Assembly (NCBI RefSeq): GCF_029867415.1
Contig: NW_026705732.1
Location: 62,001 to 126,000 of the forward strand
Source: Vicia villosa
Taxonomy: Eukaryota; Streptophyta; Magnoliopsida; Fabales; Fabaceae
DNA: 64,000 nucleotides
Direction: 5' to 3'
Shown here: positions 56,059 through 64,000 of the stretch, piece after piece
Layout: the number at the start of each line of letters is the position of its first letter
How positions within the stretch are numbered: the first letter of the stretch is position 1
Notes under the pieces: generated by a model
What the model was told of the DNA's origin: nothing
What the model saw: only the letters and a program-made list of their open reading frames with translations
Databases searched by the model: none
Position numbers and translations under genes: made by a program

Positions 56059-59000
56059 AGGTCGGTCTGTCCGGCCAATTGTCGAGTCAGTTGAGTTGCG
56101 CGACAGTTGTATACTGTCGGCGTTTTATCCCTTGGTATGCGACATGTGAGTGAATCACTATCGAATCTTGTTTGTTTTATTTCAGGTGTTGGATTGAAAC
56201 AAGTGGGGGAGAAGCTTCACTCCTCGGTTATGTTTCAATTGTAAGATGATTGGTTCAGTAGGCTGTTGTTGGCAATAGTGCAAGCGTTGTTGGAGTTGTT
56301 GTTTCCCGAATCGAAGGTGACTTGGAATTAAGGCTTGACTGGTAATTAAGTTGGAGCATCTTGAAAGAGGATGATTATAGGTAATTGATGATTATTTATG
56401 GGAGAGGGAAATTAGAAAGTTGCAATGTATCAGCTCTGCTAGTGGACTGCGAAGTTGTCAGTTGAGTAGCCTTGTGTCTCGAAAGAGGTTCAGTTGCAAG
56501 TTGCAAAGAGGATTGCAGTCGTGATGTTTCAGAAATAAGACTTCGATGATGGAATGTGTTGCTCAAGTTATAAGAATGTTTTGAAGTGAAGAGATATGAT
56601 AAGGGGCTGTTTGGAATGTGATCGTGTTGAAGAGAATGAGTTTTGGAGCGAGATTTTCGTAAGCAAAACGCAGGAAAATTGCTGAATAGCTGCAGAACTT
56701 CGAAAATTCATAACTGGAGTTCTGGACATCCGATTTGAGTTCCGTTTGAAGCGTCGGAAAGCTAACGAGATGAACTTTGTTATAAAAATGGTTGCAGCAG
56801 CTGTAACATAATTAATTGTGACAGGATGAAGTTGGAAAGAGGTGAAGTTACGATTACTCTTGTTCTTAGAACTAGACTTATTGGTACTGCACGGGATGTC
56901 AGTGTCAGCGTTTGACGGATTGAAGGAATAATTAGAAGGTTGTTGAGAATTAATTTTAAGAATTGAATATACCATTTGAAGAGTTTTGGGAATACCGTAT
57001 AGAGCGTCGCTGCATGATGTCGATGATGCATTTTGGATGACGTTGGAAAATTCATATCTTGAATTCCGAGTGTCGGATTAATGTGCCCTTTGAGCCTACG
57101 AAGAGGTGAAATTATGTTCTACCTTATGGGAGAGTTATAAATACAGTAGAGTTGATCCTATGAGGAGATATTCTGAATTCGGTTAAGGAAGCGTGGAGCT
57201 TGTTAAATAGGAATACCTACTACCGCGATTGTTTGAAACAAAATTGAGTAGAACATGTTGTTGATGAATAGGTTGATGAGATGTTCGATAATAAAGATGA
57301 TTTGAGTTCCGATGGATTTTAGTAAAGAGTGAATTAGTAGGAAGGTGAAATAAACTTTGGGAACAGTTGAAGTCGTAATTGTGATGCCAAAGTAACGACG
57401 GGTATAAAAGAAGAATTGTAGAGAATTTCTAACACCTATTGATGTGAGGAAGACTTGTTGAGATTTCGAGTGGAATGATATTTGGGCGCGAAAGATGTCA
57501 TGGGATTTAGAGTAAAACCACGAGTTATGAATGTTATCGCAGTTTTTTGCTAAGATGAGGATTTTGATTTGGAACGAGATGAATAGTAATGTACGAGTAT
57601 ATTTGTGGTTGTGAAGTTGGAAGTACTTAACAAGTGTGTGATGCTAAGTGACTATGAAGCGGATTGTGTAAAATGTTTGGACGTCGGTGTCTCACCGATA
57701 AGATCCAATGAGAGGGAAGTGTGCGAGTTGTAAAGACTCAAAGTGAAATATTGAACTATGACGATGTTAATGAGTTTGAGTGCAAACTCGGAAAGGACAC
57801 TATTATGTAGTAATGACGGTTTATGCTTACATATGGTTGTCGGCTATCTATTGACAAATTGAGGACTTGATCACCCTTAATCTATTGTTGGTAGTAGCCG
57901 GAATCATATAGATGGGATGAACTTGTTTTGTTACCTTAATGGTTTGGGATGTGAAGAACACTAAGCCGTGAGAATAATCACTCACCATGTTGTGTGAACT
58001 TATGAAGAAGTGAATACGAAATAGTGCAATATATTGGATGATGACTTAAGACGGGTAATCAGAGTCGCGCAACAAAAGTGTGATGTGGAGTAGTGTGCAA
58101 GTACTACTCGTGGGCAGTGAGGAATTAATATGTCGGAAGCCTACATAGAGAATATGTATTGATTTATATGTTGGATTTAGAATCTAGTGGAGGTAATGAT
58201 GTCGTATCGAAGAATTAGAACTCTTTTGAATAATTTCCGAGATGACGAACATATTATTGTGGTTGTACGTAGTTAACGAGTATGTATTTGGCAAAGTTAA
58301 GACGATGAGTTGATACCATATGATGCTATAATAATTTTTTGCTATTGTAAGATGTTATTGTAGATTCCAGATATAATAAGGGATTATACTCTAAGAAGGA
58401 TGAGGTTGATTTAACTCTTAAAGAAGAGCGAAACTCAATTTGAGTTATTTTGTAAGAAATGGTGTATTGAGGCTGACGAGTGTGATTATAATTACTTGTG
58501 TGTACTTGTTCTGATGGTTAGGATGTTTAAATAGAGGAAGTAAATCAGGAATTGGTTTTTGTTGGATGCGAGTAAGGATTGCTGAGTAGTGAATTAGTAC
58601 CATGGATGGTAAGAATGATTCTTGAACGAACGAGTAAAGAAGGCCAGAGTTGGGTATAACTCAAAAATCTAATTGGTAATGATGGTTGTAATGAGTAATC
58701 AGAATAGTGCAGCAAAAGCAGAGTGTAAAGTGTTGGATAATTGCTGGTGTGACTTGAGAGGAGTCAGATAGTTGAAATTCAACAGTATGAAGAATAGGAT
58801 TATTGAATTTTCTTGAGAGAAGCAGTTGGTGAAAAGTGTGAGTATTATTTCATCGTTCAAATGAAAAAGTATGTTTAAGGATGGTACATTCGGTAGATGG
58901 AATACATTACTGCAGTGTTGATCAGGTGTGGTCATACCATGGTTGTGTAATTTTATTATTCAGTTATTGGGCGTATTGTATGAGTCGTACCTTAATGTAC

Positions 59001-59241
59001 TATTGTTGTTAACCTTTTGGAGGTATAACGAGTAGTACACCTTTGAGTGGTCAAGTACGACGCAAGAGCCGAGAATTGAATGCGTGAGACATGTTTTCTG
59101 TTGGTAACATCAGATGGATTTTGATGATCGACTGATGGGAATGTTACTTAGGAGCTAGAGAGATAGACGAAGGACTCCTATCTGGAACTTTTCACTGGAA
59201 GTATGTTTTCGAGGACGAAAACTCTTTTAGTGGGGGAGAGT
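56059..59241 (+). other. ORF-free interior of the LARD-like element
   Basis: The 3.2 kb is rich in TGA/TAG on the + strand. The longest ORFs are antisense and featureless. The last 40 bases hold a chromovirus-like end and the purine tract AGTGGGGGAGAG (59230-59241). Confidence 0.75.
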
Positions 59242-61189
59242 TGTAACACCCCATATTTTCTAATTTTAATTTAATCGGAAATTAAATTATTATTTAGAAT
59301 TATTTGGTATTTTGTTGAATTATTGGAGAATTATGGATTAAGGGCCATTGGGCCGGAGTGTGAGATTAGTAGTATGGGGGTGCTAAGTGAGTAAGCCCAT
59401 TACTAATTATTTTATGGTTTCATAGAATAAAGAAAATAAGGAAAAAGAGTCAGAACGTGAAAAATGAGAAGTGGAAGAGAAGAGTCGAGGAACGTAAAGA
59501 GGAACCAAAGAGGAAGAGGACCAAAGATCAAGAATTTGGCTAAGGTAAGGGGGGACTCTTCCAATTATCATCTCTTATTGTGATTATAGATGATTGGTGC
59601 ATGATAGCTGTGTTGTTGATTCAATTTGATTTGTATGTCAGAGTTAGGTTTTTGAGTCCTAAGAATTGGTTTAGATTTTGGAGTTTTGATGTATGAATTG
59701 ATGTAGGATGATAGATTAATCCGTATGAATGAATTCTATGAATAATAGAGTGAAAATTGGACTATTTTAGACTCAAAATCGTGGACTGGTATGAGTAAGA
59801 ACGAGTGGGTTTTGGACTGTTACGAAGTTGCAGGTTCTGGACATTTTTCTGGTGTTTCACGTATGAAACAGTGCCATACGCGTATGGGATGAGGTCATAC
59901 GCGTATGAGGGACATTCCCCAAGGGCTATACGCGTATGATACGCAGCTGCCCTGTCCCAAAGTACCTTGTGCTAGTGATTTGCGTATGATAGCGTATGAG
60001 GATGCTCATACGCGTATGGAATTTTTTTAAAGAGGAAATTGATTCTGGTGATACGCGTATGGCAAGGTTGATACGCGTATGAGGTTGTTTTTAGGCCATT
60101 TTTGACTCTGATGGAATGCGTATGGTACGCGTATGAGGTATGGTGATACGCGTATGGACGCGTATGGACTTGATGATACGCGTATGGCTTCTGTATGTGA
60201 AATTCTGTTTTATGATTTTTCTGGAAAGTTCAATGATGTGTAACTTTCGATCTGTAGGCCTGTTTTGTATGTTGTTTGAGACTGTGTAAACCTTGTGATG
60301 TGATTCTGTGGTTTACTGATGATTTGGTTGTATTGAATGATGTTAATGTATATATGAACATGCTTAGTAATGATGATGATGATGATGAAATGAGTATAGA
60401 TGATGCTACTCATAGAGTGGAGATGATGAAAGTATGTTGTATATATGTTTGCATGCATTCATAAGCATTTAAGAGGACTGAATCCTAGATGATGAGAGGA
60501 TTCAGTGAATGGCAGAATTCCCATTGTGAGGAATTTGTGCTGGCAGGGCCGTATCTGGATGATGATAGATCGGTCGGTGGGTGATTCCCATTGATGATGA
60601 ATGGTACCACATGCATAGAGTCAGTTGCATTCATTTACATGGATTTGATAACATGACTATACGTATACTCTTGTATGGTTTTGATGGTGTGTGTGTGTGT
60701 GTGTATGTTGATGGATGATCTGAGTATAGATGGGTTGGGTGAATGATATAACTGTTGATGTACTGTTATTTATAATGCAATAATATTTATTAATTGTGAA
60801 TGAGAGTCACCCTTACACTATATTTTTCAGATTGAGGATAGAGGCTTCAACTCGGTGAGGATTAGCTCACGAGTCAATGTGTCGGTTAGCGTCGGGTCAT
60901 GCTCTGATAGGTGTAACATTGGGGAACGTTTTTTTTTTAGTTTATGACATTAACTCTGTTTTGTTTATCTTATTTGAAGATTAAAGCATTGATGATGTAA
61001 TGATAGTTTGATGACTTATTCCGCTGTGTAAACATGAGATAGTTTATTTATGAGTTATGTTAAAATGATTTCTTCAGTGAATGCATGACATTGACGGATG
61101 ATGTTTATTTATTATGAATTGTGACGCCCTTGTGCATGTTTCTCTGATTTAATTTGATTAATTTCCGTGGGGTTTAGAAGGGTGTTACA
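59242..61189 (+). repeat. 3' LTR of the LARD-like element
   Basis: This 1948-bp partner of the left LTR has the same palindrome cluster, with one left-LTR variant (ACCCGT) intact here as ACGCGT. Confidence 0.92.
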
Positions 61190-61826
61190 ATGAAGGCCCC
61201 TCCCCATATAGGAGAAGTGTATGTTGCTTCTGAACAAGATCGGACGTCACAGGATCAAAGGTCCGGCATAGGTACCACAGAACCATAAGAACAGTAGTCA
61301 CCATCAGAACAAAACAGTCACCAACGGTACCTGTCATGTATATCCCTCCCCACTCACAGGTGAATCTAGGCCAGGGTAAGGTCGTGAAACGCAGTATACG
61401 GTCCGCCCGAACGTAAGCATCATCACAGCGCAGATGCGGGTGACGATAATACCTCCGTTTGAAACCACTACTCTGCTCGTAGTCACATATTCCATCCCGA
61501 GACGTACACCTCGAGACAAACCATGCTCCCACTCTATCCTAGTGTTCCTATGGTTCACACATAGCCTGGGTATTGGGCCTTTTATCTCATAGAATCATCC
61601 CACCCAACCTGCAAACAGAGAAAATATGTGGCCCCCACGGGGACCCATAATATAGTCCAGATGCATGCGGAAAGTAAACATGATATGCAAGCAAGAAATA
61701 AACATGATATGCAAGCATATATAGAAATGATGCAAACATATAAATAAACAAAGAAACACCCAATAAATGAAACAAACAAAGGCTAGGATCGACTCGCTAA
61801 GAATGGACCAGCACAAGTCTATCACG
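61190..61826 (-). other. Ogre C leader, LTR-proximal part
   Basis: It begins with the right target duplicate ATGAA (61190-61194) and continues C's leader to the primer binding site. Overlapping ORFs of 60-115 codons occur but show no known domain. Direct repeats of AAACATGATATGCAAGCA lie at about 61676-61715. Confidence 0.6.
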
Positions 61827-61844
61827 TCCCCAGCAGAGTCGCCA
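61827..61844 (-). other. Ogre C primer binding site
   Basis: TGGCGACTCTGCTGGGGA on the minus strand lies 2 nt from the LTR end GCGACA and is identical to the sites of A and B. Confidence 0.85.
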
Positions 61845-61846
61845 GC

Positions 61847-64000
61847 TGTCGCTACCGCGAAAAATGGATCAGAGTCGCCACTAATATATTTATCCCATAA
61901 GGGAAAGGAATACCAGGAAACCTAACTCAAACAAGAACAAGGTCTTTCGAACAGAGAACAGGGTACGGGAGTCGGTTACGCGAGGGGAAGGTGCTAGCAC
62001 CCCTCACGCCCATCGTACTCGATGGTATCCACCTATGTTTGTTTCTATCTAAAGGGTGTATATATGTCTAAACCTAAATGCGAATGCATGCAAAAGAAAC
62101 ACGGGGAAAAGAAGGAATTATTTACAAGTGTGCTCGCTTAGGCCCCGCGAACCAATGCCTACGTATCCTTTTCAAGAATCAGAGCGACCATAGTTCGGCT
62201 CAATAGTTTCCATTTGTTTTGTGTTTTTTAGTTGAACAGCGGTTAAGGTCACAATCTACGATGCTCGACCTTTGGAGACTTATACGCCTAATTTTGGAAT
62301 GGACTTAACTTGTTCTTAAGAGAAGAGAAATGAACTTGGGTTTGTGTTTTTTATGAACTACATGATGAACAAAACCCAATACAAGGTTTCGCACCACTTC
62401 ATTACTTTGTTTTAATTTGAACCTTTATTAAGTGTTTTAAATGTTTTTGGTTGAGTTTTTTTAAGGGAATTTACTTTGCGATTTGAATCACATAAAATGT
62501 ATAATGATCGAGAAACAGGTTAGGGAATGAATCCCACTCATTTCTATCCCATTATGTAATGTTCGAGAAACTGATTAGGGAATGAATCCCACTCATTTCT
62601 CTCCCATTAAGTAGTGTTCGAGAAACAGATTAGGGAATGAATCCCACTCATTTCTCTCCTACTAAGTGATTGAGAAACAGATTAGGGAATAAATCCCACT
62701 CATTTCTCTACCACTTTTAATAAAGTGTGATTCGCATCTCTATTTATTAGTGTTTTAATGTTGAAAGAAAAAAGAAAATGAAAAAAGGGGAGACTAACCT
62801 AATTAAGTCTAGCCTATTATTATTATTCTAATCTACAAGACTAATCCTAATGGGAAATACTAAGAAGAAAGTTGTTTAAGTTGACCAAAGTCAACTTTAA
62901 CAACTAGGGGTATTTTAGACATTTCTCAAAATATGAAAATATTCACAAAATAAAAGAATTAAAATCTAACCTAAAAAGGAAAATATTCACAAGCAATTGA
63001 CATTTTTATTCATTTCAAAGCTATTTCCAAAAATTAAAACTAAAAAAGACTATTTATTTTCTAGTGTGAGAACCAATCAAAATTTAAGAAAATCAACCAT
63101 TAAAATCAATTAGAAATCTAAAAATAAAATCTATGGATTGTTAAAATTCTAATTGACTAGAAAAGAATTTTTATCATTTTTTATTTAAAGGAAAATTCAA
63201 TTAATAAGCAAAAGAAGATAAAAGAAAACTATTATTATTATTTTTATTAACTGCCAGACAGGGGGTGTATTAGTAGAATTCAAATGAACTGGGATTAGTG
63301 CAAATGGAGTTTGGGCCTCAAAGATAGGAGGTGCAGATATCAAACATGTTAAGCCCATTTATTACAATCAAAGCGCCAACAGCAGCAAGTTAGGGGTGTA
63401 GAACAAAGGTGGAATGCTAGGCCCAAACGAACTCAGAACGGGCCCAACTGTATCTCACAACATCATTTTTTATTATTTCATTTTATTATATACTAACAAC
63501 ATGTGTATTATTTTGTTCATTGTAAAGCAACGTGACATGCCAAATATGTTATACACTAGTATCAATAGGTCACGGGTTCACTTAAGTCACAAGAGACAAA
63601 AGCATCACAAGGGCCAATTAGAATGCAACACATCATTTTCCAATCATTTATTAAAACAAAAATCCACAAGATATTTGGAGAAATGGACCACTGCAAGCAA
63701 GACACGTCAGCAAACGGAGAAAAGAATAAAAAAAACAAACAGAGACGCCGGAGCTAGGGCTCCGGTCGTCTTCCCCGGCCAGTTTCACGGCGGCGTTCAC
63801 CACTTTTTTCAGAAATCAAAAACAGTACCACCGGTCCATTCGGATTTGCACGTAGAACACGAATCCAACATTAATTATCTCTAATTTTATTTCTATCGTG
63901 TAAACCGAGCATAAACTTGTAAACCTTAACTTCTAACATTGCATCAGAAACACATGCTAACGGTACAGAAACGATCCTCACAACATTAAAAACTCAAATA
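61847..64000 (-). repeat. Ogre C 5' LTR, inner part (cut by window end)
   Basis: On the minus strand it ends GGCGACTCTGATCCATTTTTC...GGTAGCGACA. It matches the inner part of LTR E (to 42400) in inverted orientation. It contains four tandem GAATGAATCCCACTCATTTC units at about 62505-62710 and a GGAGCTAGGGCTCCGG block near 63750. No ORF here is credible. Confidence 0.82.

Larger units (their letters stand above)
54101..61189 (+). mobile_element. Non-autonomous LTR element (LARD-like, chromovirus-type ends), 7.1 kb
   Basis: Direct LTRs 54101-56042 and 59242-61189 start TGTAACACCCCATATTTT and end GGTGTTACA. They are flanked by ATGAA duplicates (54096-54100, 61190-61194). A TGGTATCAGAGC primer site follows the left LTR, and a purine tract precedes the right one. 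The 3.2-kb interior has no ORF above about 135 codons and no recognisable Gag or Pol, although its last bases (TTTTCGAGGACGAAAACTC, then the purine tract) look like the end of chromovirus elements. It must have been moved by enzymes supplied in trans. Confidence 0.9.
42401..64000 (-). mobile_element. Ogre C: decayed Ty3/gypsy (Tat) element with nested insertion
   Basis: Reading leftward: 5' LTR (64000 to 61847, cut by the window end), primer binding site, leader split by a 7-kb nested element, ORF1, gag-pro, intron, RT-RNaseH-RNaseH-integrase, and 3' noncoding repeats. At 42400 it meets LTR E inside a tandem repeat, so its 3' end and 3' LTR are presumably beyond E/B, off-window or lost. All enzymatic domains are present but are interrupted by six stop codons and one frameshift. 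Confidence 0.85.

Noticed and set aside
56568..57055. Antisense ORFs (91-135 codons) in the LARD interior
   Set aside because: No Gag or Pol motif. They lie opposite the element's orientation and look like chance openings in stop-rich sense DNA.
61185..61532. 115-codon ORF in C's leader
   Set aside because: It starts upstream of the junction with the nested element, overlaps two other ORFs, and has no similarity to ORF1 or to any protein I recognise.
63414..63884. 156-codon ORF on the + strand in LTR C
   Set aside because: It is antisense to the LTR, has no recognisable domain, and spans a low-complexity, near-palindromic GC-rich block also present in LTR E. Fortuitous.

Overview
The window is repeat DNA from a plant nuclear genome, almost certainly a legume and plausibly tribe Fabeae (pea, vetch, lentil, faba bean). 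Very large Ty3/gypsy elements of the Ogre type (Tat lineage) fill most of it, with an extra ORF before gag, an intron between protease and reverse transcriptase, and a tRNA-Arg-like primer site. I found no ordinary host gene. Every coding region I can support belongs to an LTR retrotransposon.

Layout: (1) 1-11142, minus: Ogre A, cut by the window start, with open ORF1, open gag-pro, a 261-nt intron, the start of RT and a 4.2-kb 5' LTR. (2) 11143-25328, plus: Ogre B, with a long 5' LTR that A appears to have entered, a broken ORF1, a broken gag-pro, an intron and RT. (3) 25329-34548, minus: a complete Sirevirus (Ty1/copia) with intact gag-pol and an envelope-like ORF behind a UAG-CAA-UUA readthrough stop. 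(4) 34549-42400, plus: the 3' untranslated region and LTR of an Ogre, E, whose LTR does not match B's. (5) 42401-64000, minus: Ogre C, coding-complete in layout but with six in-frame stops and one frameshift, 5' LTR running off the right edge. (6) 54101-61189, plus: a non-autonomous, ORF-less LTR element with about 2% LTR divergence and a 5-bp target duplication (ATGAA), inserted in C's leader.

How the parts work: in A, B and C the intron donor overlaps the gag-pro stop codon. Unspliced RNA would give Gag-Pro, and spliced RNA would join the frame to RT-RNaseH-integrase. The Sirevirus instead uses a stop codon of the leaky tobamovirus type to extend Gag-Pol into the envelope-like domain.

The least explained signal is in noncoding DNA. 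Arrays of very short perfect hairpins occur in the B LTR, the E and C 3' regions and the Sirevirus LTRs. Within an array the loop stays nearly constant while the two arms change together and remain complementary. I regard this as the main lead. All coordinates and comparisons were made by eye; no database search, alignment or folding was run.
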